From NCBI RefSeq assembly GCF_014303395.1, contig NZ_CP060298.1, positions 1,674,001 to 1,738,000 of the forward strand: a stretch of DNA of 64,000 bases, in the 5' to 3' direction. Positions 19,359 to 26,269 of the stretch are shown here, in pieces (position 1 is the stretch's first letter; the number at the start of each line of letters is the position of its first letter). The notes under the pieces are model-generated. The model did no database searches and was not told where the DNA came from. It saw nothing but the letters and a program-made list of their open reading frames with translations. This DNA comes from Nakamurella sp. PAMC28650. GTDB lineage: Bacteria; Actinomycetota; Actinomycetes; Mycobacteriales; Nakamurellaceae. The position numbers were made by a program, and so were the translations under genes.

Positions 19359-19600
19359 TGGGAGCACCAACGCTTCCCGGCGTCCGTGTAGGCACTCCCT
19401 ACACTTGGACGCCGGCCAAACAGCACGTTCATCAGTACAAGCCCTACGACAAGCGCATCTGTGGCGTCCTGCTGCGCTCTCACGTATGCCGGGTGTCTGA
19501 GTGCCCTCTTCCCGTCGATGTCTACGACATGGTCATCGAGAACCGCCTCGCCTTCAAGGGCGAGGACGAGTACGAGCGCGGGCGATGGGCAACCACATGA
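19358..19600 (+). CDS. Small hypothetical protein
   Basis: 80 residues with scattered His and Cys (H.H, C..L..HVC...C) that could bind one metal. Starts at the stop of the SSB-like gene and overlaps the next start, so it is coupled on both sides. Confidence 0.65.
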   Translation: MGAPTLPGVRVGTPYTWTPAKQHVHQYKPYDKRICGVLLRSHVCRVSECPLPVDVYDMVIENRLAFKGEDEYERGRWATT

Positions 19601-19803
19601 GCTTCACCATCAACCCGCAGTTCATCGCCACGGTGGTCAACGCGCACAAGCTCCATCTGGCCAAGTACGTCCATCCTGACAGTCCGATCAAGTTTGGCCT
19701 GACAATCTACGTATCAGGCATCGGAAAAACCTCTGTTCAGGCCGAGAATCTGCTTCTCGACCAGCTGCGTGACCTCGGCGGCGAGTTGGAGGTACGACGA
19801 TGA
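19597..19803 (+). CDS. Small hypothetical protein
   Basis: 68 residues from ATG 19597, which overlaps the preceding TGA (ATGA). An upstream in-frame ATG at 19585 is less likely. Contains YVSGIGKTSVQAE, which resembles but does not complete a P-loop. Overlaps the next gene. Confidence 0.6.
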   Translation: MSFTINPQFIATVVNAHKLHLAKYVHPDSPIKFGLTIYVSGIGKTSVQAENLLLDQLRDLGGELEVRR

Positions 19804-19919
19804 TCCGTCCCTTCCCCATCATCATCACCGTGATGTTGTCGGCCATCGCCTACCTCATCGTGCACTACCAGCTCTACTGGTTCATCTCGGCCGTGACGCG
19901 GTCAGGCGGTGCCCAATGA
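19800..19919 (+). CDS. 39-residue membrane peptide
   Basis: Short ORF overlapping both neighbours (ATGA at each side). It consists almost entirely of one transmembrane helix (IIITVMLSAIAYLIVHYQLYW). Confidence 0.6.
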   Translation: MIRPFPIIITVMLSAIAYLIVHYQLYWFISAVTRSGGAQ

Positions 19920-20272
19920 GCGGCTTGTTTCAGGCCGAAGGGATCGTGCAGTCGGTCAAGACCCTCGTAGACGGCACGATCAAGCTCGACGTAGCCGTCC
20001 AGGAGGTCAGTCCGCCAGAGATGGCTTTGCTCTTTGGTCTCGCTCGTAAGCCAGGTTGGATCTTGGTGAAGCCGAACGAAATCACCGCTGAGGACATCCC
20101 GATAGTTGAAGCTGACTTTGACATGGGGGAGACCAAAAGCCCAGGCCAGCGTTTGAGGGGTGTGCTGTTTGTAGTCTGGCAGACCAAGACAAGCCAGAAG
20201 CAGCCGTTCGAGGTGTACTACCGAGCACAGCTGGATAGAATTATCGATAGATTTAAGCAGGAGTTGGACTGA
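19916..20272 (+). CDS. Hypothetical early protein
   Basis: 118 residues, mixed alpha/beta, not recognised. Coupled to the previous gene (ATGA) and to the next (TGATG). Confidence 0.65.
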   Translation: MSGLFQAEGIVQSVKTLVDGTIKLDVAVQEVSPPEMALLFGLARKPGWILVKPNEITAEDIPIVEADFDMGETKSPGQRLRGVLFVVWQTKTSQKQPFEVYYRAQLDRIIDRFKQELD

Positions 20273-20376
20273 TGGAAAACAATGAAGATGAAACCACCGC
20301 TTGGGAATGGTTAGGCTACGCGCTCCTGGTTGGCGGACTCGTATTGATCCTAGCTGGCATCGTAGGCCGACTCTGA
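20272..20376 (+). CDS. 34-residue membrane peptide
   Basis: Acidic N-terminus (MENNEDETTAWEW) and one transmembrane helix ending in the last residues. Overlaps the previous stop by one base. Confidence 0.55.
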   Translation: MENNEDETTAWEWLGYALLVGGLVLILAGIVGRL

Positions 20377-20425
20377 TCAAGGACATAAACGGACACAGAT
20401 TAAAGCATAAACAAGGATTAGCGAA

Positions 20426-20620
20426 ATGGCAGGGACAAAAGACGGTGGCAAAAAAGCCTCAATCACAAACAAGATCAGATATGGCGAAGATTACTACCGA
20501 ACAATCGGGAAATCCGGTGGTGCAAAGTCACGCGGCGGTGGCTTCGTCCTCTACCCCGAGCTGGCCAGAGTAGCTGGAGCCAAGGGTGGTAGAGCATCAA
20601 GGCGTGGCCCATCGCAGTGA
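20426..20620 (+). CDS. KGG/YciG-like small protein
   Basis: 64 residues, Gly/Lys/Arg-rich, with the repeated motif GKSGGAKSRGGGF and AGAKGGRASRRG. This resembles KGG-motif stress proteins, which are often seen in phages and may bind nucleic acid. Its end overlaps the HNH gene start. Confidence 0.6.
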   Translation: MAGTKDGGKKASITNKIRYGEDYYRTIGKSGGAKSRGGGFVLYPELARVAGAKGGRASRRGPSQ

Positions 20621-20910
20621 GCGACTTGTTCGATCGGTTTCAGAAGCCGAAACGAAGCAGGAAGTCGTCGCGAACACCTATCGACAGGCTATGGCTGAAG
20701 ACAAGGGAGGAATGGTTTCAGTTCCACCCTCCCGACTTCGATGGGGACTACTACCAGTGCGCTCTGTGCCCGTTCCCGGTCCACATCAGCGATGTGAGTC
20801 TTGATCACATCATCCCCAGGTCGCGAGCCCCCCATCTGCGCTACGACTTCAGCAACCTTCAGCCGAGTCACTACTTGTGCAACGTGGCAAAGGGCAGCAA
20901 GACCAACTAG
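20617..20910 (+). CDS. HNH endonuclease, short form
   Basis: 97 residues from GTG 20617. The HNH core has a CALC zinc pair, LDHIIPRS with the catalytic His, and LRYDFSNLQPSHYLCN with the second half-site. Phage HNH proteins may nick DNA during packaging or act as homing enzymes. This one closes the rightward early operon just before a strong terminator. Confidence 0.85.
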   Translation: MSDLFDRFQKPKRSRKSSRTPIDRLWLKTREEWFQFHPPDFDGDYYQCALCPFPVHISDVSLDHIIPRSRAPHLRYDFSNLQPSHYLCNVAKGSKTN

Positions 20911-20925
20911 ATCCGTCACCGTGAC

Positions 20926-20975
20926 AAAACCAGTCAGACCCCGGAGCAACCAAGCTCCGGGGTCTGACTGGTTTT
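20926..20975. terminator. Very strong bidirectional terminator
   Basis: A perfect 22-bp inverted repeat, 20926-20947 with 20954-20975, around the loop AACCAA. It has four A before and TTTTTT after on the plus strand. It separates the rightward HNH gene from the leftward Lsr2-like gene and should work for both. Confidence 0.95.
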
Positions 20976-20983
20976 TTGATCGG

Positions 20984-21352
20984 TTATGAGGCGTGTGCTT
21001 CCTCGTACTGTGCCAACACTTCGGCCTTGATTCGACCCTTCGGAGCCACGGTGATGCCCTCCTGTGCCGCCCACGCTCTGACGGCTTGCAACTCCTCTTT
21101 GCTGAAGCCGGAGCCACTCGGCTTTCGTTCGGATGTAGTCGCTGGGAAAGCCCGTAGACGTCGGGCAGGCGGTCCGCTGAGCTCACGGGCCTTCGGCAAG
21201 TAGAGGTCCATCGTGTCCAGCAGCTTCTTGGCTGACTTCGGCCCCAGGTCGATCTCGTAGTCCTTACCGAGGAACGAGATCGAGTAGCGCTCGATGCCTT
21301 CCGTTGAGTCGTCCATGTCGTCGTACCGGGTAGTTACTGTCTTATCTGCCAT
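20984..21352 (-). CDS. Lsr2-like nucleoid protein 1
   Basis: 122 residues from ATG 21352. N-terminal dimerisation half with YSISFLGKDYEIDLGPKSAKKLLD. C-terminal DNA-binding half with VRAWAAQEGITVAPKGRIK, where PKGRIK replaces the RGR AT-hook-like loop of Lsr2. Lsr2 proteins coat AT-rich foreign DNA and silence it; phage copies are thought to govern lysogeny or host genes. TATAGT ends seven bases before ATG 21352, consistent with a leaderless transcript. Second of two tandem paralogues. Confidence 0.88.
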   Translation of the reverse strand: MADKTVTTRYDDMDDSTEGIERYSISFLGKDYEIDLGPKSAKKLLDTMDLYLPKARELSGPPARRLRAFPATTSERKPSGSGFSKEELQAVRAWAAQEGITVAPKGRIKAEVLAQYEEAHAS

Positions 21353-21374
21353 GCAGGCCACTATACAAGAGAGA

Positions 21375-21405
21375 ACCCCCGAAAGTCTCTACGACTTGCG
21401 GGGGT
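21375..21405 (-). terminator. Terminator between the two Lsr2-like genes
   Basis: ACCCCCG-A-AAGTC pairs with GACTT-G-CGGGGGT, followed on the minus strand by TTCTCTCTT. It lies after the upstream paralogue, so the two Lsr2-like genes may be separately transcribed. Confidence 0.7.
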
Positions 21406-21414
21406 CTTTGGGTC

Positions 21415-21795
21415 TCAAACCGCGTGTAGCTCGGACGGACCATCATCAGGTGTCTCTACTGCGTCAGTGTCGACTGTGTCTGCTTCAAGCGCACGCTTGT
21501 ACGCGTAGACCAGGTCGAGCGGTACTCGTCCCTTCTCGTTGACCTCCAGATCCTGCGACTTGGCCCACTCACGGACTACGCCCTGGTCGATGCCGTCGTA
21601 CGGGTCGTGGTTGGGCCGGCGGGATACCGGTGTGATGTCCCGAGCAGCTTTCACAAAGCGGAGGACGGCCTTCTCTAGCTTCTCGAAGTTTGCGTCGGTG
21701 AGGTCGATCTGGTACACCCGAATACCGATGCTGAAGGTGCGCGTGGTCGCGTCTACGGACTGATCAAGATCGTCCAGGATGGTCACTTGCTTCAT
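21415..21795 (-). CDS. Lsr2-like nucleoid protein 2
   Basis: 126 residues. Same plan as its neighbour: FSIGIRVYQIDLTDANFEKLEKAV, then VREWAKSQDLEVNEKGRVP, with an additional acidic tail (DTVDTDAVETPDDGP). It is clearly divergent from the neighbouring copy, so this is not a recent duplication. AGAAAGGG precedes the ATG. It may form heteromers with the other copy. Confidence 0.85.
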   Translation of the reverse strand: MKQVTILDDLDQSVDATTRTFSIGIRVYQIDLTDANFEKLEKAVLRFVKAARDITPVSRRPNHDPYDGIDQGVVREWAKSQDLEVNEKGRVPLDLVYAYKRALEADTVDTDAVETPDDGPSELHAV

Positions 21796-21858
21796 GGCAT
21801 GCCCTTTCTGGGCGTCGAGGAATGGTCCCTTTCACATTCGTCTATTTCCTTCAGCGAG

Positions 21859-22179
21859 TCAATGCGGAAATATGAACCAAAGCTCCAGGGTGACCAAGCT
21901 CAATACTTGTTGCTCAGTAACAATGAATGCATGCAGCACATCCAGTTCCTCCTCGCCGTCTTCTTTCATGATGCGAGCGCCCATGACCTTATCGCACGAG
22001 AGCCAGTAACCGTGGCCGATTAAGCGGACGAACGGGGACATCACCTCGTAGTCCGTTGCCCGATTGGCGTGCTTGCGGCAGTAGAGCCAGTAATTACTCC
22101 CGCGGCTCAAGCCGATGAACTCTGGGTTGGCGTGACATTGAACGGTCCAGTTCTCGTCTATGTATTCGTCACAGTCCAT
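21859..22179 (-). CDS. Hypothetical protein upstream of the Lsr2-like genes
   Basis: 106 residues, several Cys/His (CHANPEF, LYCRKHANR), acidic centre EDGEEELD. Unrecognised. First gene of the leftward lysogeny-side cluster. Confidence 0.6.
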   Translation of the reverse strand: MDCDEYIDENWTVQCHANPEFIGLSRGSNYWLYCRKHANRATDYEVMSPFVRLIGHGYWLSCDKVMGARIMKEDGEEELDVLHAFIVTEQQVLSLVTLELWFIFPH

Positions 22180-22233
22180 TGGACTCCAATTTGTAAAGGG
22201 GCAGTGAATACAATCTGCGCCTGGACGGGGAGC

Positions 22234-22289
22234 ACGTCAATTATGTTCGGTCGGTAGTGATTGACGTTTGCCTAGCAACGTTATATAAC
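22234..22289. promoter_or_regulatory. Divergent promoter region with inverted repeat
   Basis: On the plus strand TTGACG (22261-22266), 17 bp, TATAAC (22284-22289) form a near-consensus promoter. ACGTCAAT (22234-22241) and ATTGACGT (22260-22267) are a perfect 8-bp inverted repeat, so a second TTGACG faces the leftward Lsr2-side genes; no good -10 was found for it. The rest of 22180-22472 holds no supported gene. Confidence 0.65.
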
Positions 22290-22472
22290 AAGGATTTGCC
22301 GAGCTGGATACGGAATGTTGCAAAGCTATGTTTTTCGTGACTTGCAGCAGCCGAAGCCGGCTCAGGGCCAACACCCGAACAAACAGCTATCGTCAAATGA
22401 TTGTTGTGAGTACCGAACACAGAAAAGGCGAACGCTCGCAAAGTTTGGAGTTGTCAAGTAACATTATGATGA

Positions 22473-22622
22473 ATGAAGAGACTACCCCCGACTAAGAGCA
22501 TTATCTTCTGCCCGTACTGCAGGGACGTCACGGAGCTCGTGACCGATCGGCAGGGTCAGTACTGCCTTGGTTGTGTCCGACCGCTTCTGATGCTCCAGGA
22601 ACGGGCCAAGCTACTTCCTTAG
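22473..22622 (+). CDS. 49-residue zinc-ribbon protein
   Basis: MKRLPPTKSIIFCPYCRDV... has paired CPYC and CLGC motifs, a complete zinc ribbon. It lies downstream of the 22261 promoter. Function unknown. Confidence 0.6.
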   Translation: MKRLPPTKSIIFCPYCRDVTELVTDRQGQYCLGCVRPLLMLQERAKLLP

Positions 22623-22649
22623 CAGAGGCTGTTGTTGTACGCTCGCGTG

Positions 22650-23048
22650 ATGACAGACATGTTCAGCACGCCAGGTACGTTGTTTTGGTTTTCGGCGACG
22701 ATCGTCGCCGCCTTATTCTGGGTATTCTTGATAGTCGCCCGTCATCGCCTGGTTACCCGTCATCGCCGAGTTAGTGGGCGTCTTCCGACTGTCCAGCAAG
22801 ACCATCGCCGATATATAAAGTCGGGCATCCTGTTGATCGGTCTTGCTTTGCTCTTCAGTCTTATTGACTACTTGGCTCTAAGAATAGTCGGGCCTCACCT
22901 GACTCGGTTACAGGCTGGCGTCTGGTTCAGTTACCCTGGCTACTTCTGCGTGCTTTTGGCTGGCATCGGCCTCGGTCGCTTGAGTCATATAAGAACTATC
23001 GAACCAGGTGTATCCAGGTTCGCTGATAGCATCAACGTATTCATGTAG
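22650..23048 (+). CDS. Membrane protein, about three transmembrane helices
   Basis: 132 residues from ATG 22650. Hydrophobic helices near residues 10-30, 58-78 and 90-112, with a basic cytoplasmic loop (RHRLVTRHRRVSGR) between the first two. Unrecognised. Confidence 0.65.
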   Translation: MTDMFSTPGTLFWFSATIVAALFWVFLIVARHRLVTRHRRVSGRLPTVQQDHRRYIKSGILLIGLALLFSLIDYLALRIVGPHLTRLQAGVWFSYPGYFCVLLAGIGLGRLSHIRTIEPGVSRFADSINVFM

Positions 23049-23069
23049 CAAGCTGTGTATAACTTAAGT

Positions 23070-23100
23070 ATTGACATTCAACTAATAATACTATAGTATT
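23070..23100 (+). promoter_or_regulatory. Promoter overlapping a 16-bp palindrome
   Basis: TTGACA (23070-23075) lies upstream of TATAGT (23091-23096). The perfect palindrome TAATACTATAGTATTA (23085-23100) covers the -10 region and is a candidate operator for a dimeric repressor. Confidence 0.65.
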
Positions 23101-23140
23101 AAATCAAGCTCAAGAAAGCGAGCAAGTAAACAAATATAAC

Positions 23141-23241
23141 GTTTCGAGTCTCACACCTGGTACCGAGGTCGCCCCGCCGAAGAGCGGAGCTAGACAACAT
23201 CAGAACCTATCTCAATGAGCACCAGGCGCGAGACCCGAAAC
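23141..23241 (+). ncRNA. Structured leader RNA upstream of the lysozyme-like gene
   Basis: Nested pairings. GTTTCGAGTCTC (23141-23152) pairs with GAGACCCGAAAC (23230-23241) except for one A-C. Inside, CCTGGT (23156-23161) pairs with ACCAGG (23221-23226). An inner CCGC/GCGG hairpin (23174-23187) also forms. It sits between the promoter and the Shine-Dalgarno (AAGGAAA at 23242-23248), so it could control translation. Not a family I recognise. Confidence 0.55.
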
Positions 23242-23254
23242 AAGGAAACACAAA

Positions 23255-23434
23255 ATGAACCACTTCAAGAAGATCGCAGTCACGTCCTTGATCGTATTCA
23301 ACATCCTTTTGGCCGGCGCAGCAGTAGGTAGTTACCTCATGCACAAGTACGACGCGCAAGTCGCAGTAAGTGCCCAGCACGTCGCGCAAGAGCTGCTCAA
23401 GTCCGTCCCGGCCGCGTCAACGTCAAAAAACTAA
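23255..23434 (+). CDS. Signal-anchor peptide, zero-frame part of the lysozyme-like protein
   Basis: 59 residues: basic start MNHFKKIA, one hydrophobic segment (VTSLIVFNILLAGAAVGSYL), then an Ala/Gln-rich stalk. It ends at TAA 23432, directly behind the heptamer A-AAA-AAC. Alone it would be a small membrane-anchored peptide; with a -1 shift it becomes the anchor of the muralytic domain. Confidence 0.7.
   Translation: MNHFKKIAVTSLIVFNILLAGAAVGSYLMHKYDAQVAVSAQHVAQELLKSVPAASTSKN
23425..23431 (+). promoter_or_regulatory. -1 frameshift heptamer A-AAA-AAC
   Basis: In the zero frame the codons read TCA AAA AAC TAA, a correct X-XXY-YYZ arrangement immediately before the stop. A small hairpin (GTCG-TCA-CGAC) follows about 18 nt downstream. 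A missing A in the homopolymer is the alternative explanation. Confidence 0.55.
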
Positions 23435-23769
23435 GCCAGCTTGCTCCTGTCGTCACGACGGTAGCCACCGGAAACGAAAGCGTTCAGTCCCTGATCCGCC
23501 AGTACTTCCCGGTTTCTCAATGGAGCAATGCGCTGGCCATCGCCAAGTGCGAATCGAACCTGAACTTATCAGCTCACAACTGGAACCCTGCCACCGGCGA
23601 CGACAGCTGGGGAGTATTCCAGGTCAATCGGTACGGCGCTCTCGCAGCCACCAGGCCGTCCGCTGAGCTGCTGGCCAACGCAGAATTCAACGTCCGCTGG
23701 GCTGCCAGTGTTTGGCGTACCCAGGGCTATAAGCCGTGGGGTTGTGCGCGCAAGTTACGCATTAATTAG
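23431..23769 (+). CDS. Lysozyme/transglycosylase-like domain in the -1 frame
   Basis: 112 codons with no ATG, GTG or TTG near the beginning, reached by a -1 shift from the 59-residue ORF. The domain has the catalytic-region motif AIAKCESNLNL with a Glu, followed by DDSWGVFQVN and a closing WRTQGYKPWG, as in SLT/phage transglycosylases. The joined product is ~170 residues with an N-terminal anchor. It may open the cell wall for DNA entry or exit. Confidence 0.7.
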   Translation, partial: LSQLAPVVTTVATGNESVQSLIRQYFPVSQWSNALAIAKCESNLNLSAHNWNPATGDDSWGVFQVNRYGALAATRPSAELLANAEFNVRWAASVWRTQGYKPWGCARKLRIN

Positions 23770-23777
23770 AGGTACCT

Positions 23778-24113
23778 ATGAAGCTCAATCTGTTCAAACG
23801 TTCTACGCCCACAGAATCAACCGCTGAGGCTATCGACCGCGCAGCTGCTCACGCCAGCGCCATCTGGATGCACGAAGCCACCAAGATCGTCATCAAGCTG
23901 GGTCAGGGCTCTACGAGCTTCACCACGGACCAGGTCCATGCCGAGCTGTCCAAGATGGATGTAGCGACCCCAGAACCCCGCGCGCTGGGTGCCGTGATAC
24001 GTCAGGCCATTCGTGACGGCTTCATCGTTCTCACGGGGGAGTACCGCAAGAGCGCGCGCCGTGTCTGCCACAAGCGACCGATGGCGGTGTACCGGCCGGC
24101 GGTGCAAGTATGA
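23778..24113 (+). CDS. Hypothetical protein, possible winged helix
   Basis: 111 residues; helices followed by FTTDQVHAELSKMDVATPEPRALG and a basic end (RKSARRVCHKRP), resembling phage winged-helix proteins. AGAGGTACCT precedes the ATG. Overlaps the next gene by ATGA. Confidence 0.65.
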   Translation: MKLNLFKRSTPTESTAEAIDRAAAHASAIWMHEATKIVIKLGQGSTSFTTDQVHAELSKMDVATPEPRALGAVIRQAIRDGFIVLTGEYRKSARRVCHKRPMAVYRPAVQV

Positions 24114-24760
24114 CCAACCAAGACGATAAGACGTGCGCCAGCCACTGCGACTATGGTTGGAACTATAACCCCGAATGGCGCGAACACACTCCTTGTCCAA
24201 ACGCATTTCACGTTACCGGCCAAGTAGAGAGTGAGACACCACAAAGTTGTATTTGTGGACATCTTCTTTCTTACCATCGAGTAGACAATTTCGACGATGA
24301 TTGCGGAGCTTTAGGTTGCACCTGTCCTTACTTTCAAAAGTTTACTTCATCCCAGCAACCGAAAAGTGAAACACCCGAAGCATGCGTTTGTTGTGACCAT
24401 GATCTAAGTTCTCATAGATACGTACACCACTATAAGTGCGATGAGTGCAATTGTGACTACTTCACTGACTCACCCCAGCATCCCGTAGAGATCGTAGTAC
24501 CATTGGTTTGCCCAACGTGCCACCGCGAAACAAGCTGGACAGTCGAAGTAAACCCGCACTGTCAGTTATGCCAAGCGCCGTTGTATGCCACATTACCTCA
24601 GCAACCCGTAGGCAAAGACGACAAGGAAACACCCTGGCAACATTTTCTTAGAGTTTATGCGATTGACGGCCACGACTTAAACATTAATCAGGTACGTTAT
24701 GCCGCTGTAGAGTTTGTCAACAATCCACTTTATGGAGCAAAGAAGGCCAACCATGAATAA
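24110..24760 (+). CDS. Cysteine/histidine-rich zinc protein with internal repeat
   Basis: 216 residues. Two related zinc modules: CICGHLLSYHR with CGALGCTCPYF, and CVCCDHDLSSHR with CDECNCDYF. A third CxxC pair module (CPTCHRETS, CQLCQAPL) follows. Several metal sites are likely. Its end (PVGKDDKETP) repeats in the next protein. Function unknown. Confidence 0.65.
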   Translation: MTNQDDKTCASHCDYGWNYNPEWREHTPCPNAFHVTGQVESETPQSCICGHLLSYHRVDNFDDDCGALGCTCPYFQKFTSSQQPKSETPEACVCCDHDLSSHRYVHHYKCDECNCDYFTDSPQHPVEIVVPLVCPTCHRETSWTVEVNPHCQLCQAPLYATLPQQPVGKDDKETPWQHFLRVYAIDGHDLNINQVRYAAVEFVNNPLYGAKKANHE

Positions 24761-25244
24761 CCACAGCACAATTGATATGCGTCAGTTTGGTTGTGAGACA
24801 TGCGGCGGAACGCACTCGCCCGATATTGATTGCCAACCCGTAGGCAAGGATGACGCAGTGCTAGGCACCGACATAGATGGGGATACGAAGACAGAGGTTA
24901 TTGGTCATTTTGAGGGAAACGTTATGCATATTAGCGATATTCGGCAGACTAAGGATGACACCAAAAACCCCGCTCCAAAGAACGAGGTTTCAGGTACCCA
25001 CCAGAATACAACCGAAGTTGTTACCCCTAGTATACCAGAGGACGACAGCTTTGAGGCAACGGTAAAGAGTACGCTTGGTGCGTTTTATACCAGTGCAGTT
25101 ATAGATGGATTTAAAAGGGTAGATGAACGTACAGGACAGGATTACGTTGTAGCGGCTTATATGCCCACTATCCTCGCCGCTTCTGACCAACGTGTAATAG
25201 AAGTACTGACCCGACTCTTAGAACAGCCAGACCAAAGCTTATAG
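24753..25244 (+). CDS. Hypothetical protein sharing a motif with its neighbour
   Basis: 163 residues from ATG 24753, overlapping the previous gene. Starts with CETCGGTHSPDIDC (zinc-like) and then QPVGKDDA, which repeats QPVGKDDK of the preceding protein, suggesting duplication. Acidic middle, helical C-terminus. Confidence 0.6.
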   Translation: MNNHSTIDMRQFGCETCGGTHSPDIDCQPVGKDDAVLGTDIDGDTKTEVIGHFEGNVMHISDIRQTKDDTKNPAPKNEVSGTHQNTTEVVTPSIPEDDSFEATVKSTLGAFYTSAVIDGFKRVDERTGQDYVVAAYMPTILAASDQRVIEVLTRLLEQPDQSL

Positions 25245-25309
25245 ATACAGCCACGGCGAATTAGAGGAGCTGATTGACCAAGTTATTGCCTCTATAAAAG
25301 GAGATACTC

Positions 25310-25501
25310 ATGGAAAATAACATCTGCACCGAATGTGGCGCTTTAACCAGTCCCGTTGATGAGTTTCACCCTTACGTTTACTGCCAGCTCAAACTCAAAG
25401 GGTTTAAACTCCCACCCCCTCAGAGAATCTCGAATCTGAGCCAAGGGGCAATAGATAACTTAATTGCTGATGCTGAAGCTAGATTAGGAGCCACCAAATG
25501 A
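25310..25501 (+). CDS. Small hypothetical protein
   Basis: 63 residues with an N-terminal CTECG motif and a helical C-terminus (LSQGAIDNLIADAEARLGA). AAAAGGAGATACTC gives a good ribosome-binding site. Overlaps the next ATG. Confidence 0.6.
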   Translation: MENNICTECGALTSPVDEFHPYVYCQLKLKGFKLPPPQRISNLSQGAIDNLIADAEARLGATK

Positions 25502-25866
25502 CACAACCCGACCATTCTCGATGTACCGTAAAAAATGGTATAGGGACTTGCTATATAGGAACTCACTTTTGTCCAGCACAACCCGACACGACACCAACGT
25601 TTAAAGATATCGACCGCAACGGCAACCCCGACGTTACTACTATACTGCGGATAATCGACGATAAGCGGAGCCGCTATGAGGTCGCTGTTGCCGTAGCAGA
25701 GTGGCACCAAGCCGAGCTACGAGAGGCGAAGGTAGCGGCTCGGATAGATGAACTTAACCTATTATTTCCGGATGAAATGAGTTGCGGAGTAGGTCTCGTC
25801 CATAAGATCGTCAATTTAACGTTAAGAGAACGCATCGAGGAACTCACCAAAGGAACCGAATCATGA
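25498..25866 (+). CDS. Hypothetical protein
   Basis: 122 residues. N-terminus with Cys/His (HSRCTVKNGIGTCYIGTHFC) that may bind metal, then a long helical region. Coupled at both ends by ATGA overlaps. Confidence 0.6.
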   Translation: MTQPDHSRCTVKNGIGTCYIGTHFCPAQPDTTPTFKDIDRNGNPDVTTILRIIDDKRSRYEVAVAVAEWHQAELREAKVAARIDELNLLFPDEMSCGVGLVHKIVNLTLRERIEELTKGTES

Positions 25867-26096
25867 ATGATACGACACCAACGTTTGAAGAGAAGGTACA
25901 AATAGTCATGGCAGCCTTCGTCCTCAATTTCAATCCAACACTAGGGACAATAAGAGAAACGACAGTCTCAGTTGTTAAAGCCTACCAATCCGCACTACGT
26001 GAAGCGGAGGCAGCGGTGTTGCAAATGGTACACGGCCGTCATTCGTTGGAATGTGCTAAATGCTATGACGAATTACAACTTAAGGAGAAGCAATGA
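25863..26096 (+). CDS. Hypothetical helical protein
   Basis: 77 residues, mostly helical, ending with a CAKCYDELQ motif. Shares DTTPTF with the preceding protein (PDTTPTFKD). Coupled to both neighbours. Confidence 0.55.
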   Translation: MNDTTPTFEEKVQIVMAAFVLNFNPTLGTIRETTVSVVKAYQSALREAEAAVLQMVHGRHSLECAKCYDELQLKEKQ

Positions 26097-26266
26097 GCTC
26101 TCTCAATCGTCTCCCTACAGCGGACAAGGTCAAGCCCAGGGCCGTCTACTGGACGAACCATCAGCTCACCTGGCTCAGCCACCAAGCCATTAACGAAGCC
26201 ACAACGCTGAACGGATTGATTCGCCAGGCAACCTACGAGAAGTATCCAGATATGCCTAGACGCTAA
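26093..26266 (+). CDS. 57-residue ribbon-helix-helix-like protein
   Basis: The sequence KPRAVYWTNHQLTWLSHQAI followed by LNGLIRQATYEKYP fits the beta-helix-helix pattern of CopG/Arc regulators. ATGA overlap with the previous gene. A DNA-binding role is inferred from pattern only. Confidence 0.5.
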   Translation: MSSLNRLPTADKVKPRAVYWTNHQLTWLSHQAINEATTLNGLIRQATYEKYPDMPRR

Positions 26267-26269
26267 TAC

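Noticed and set aside
22241-22441. Leftward 66-residue ORF
   Set aside because: No ribosome-binding site or motif, and it overlaps the rightward promoter and leader.
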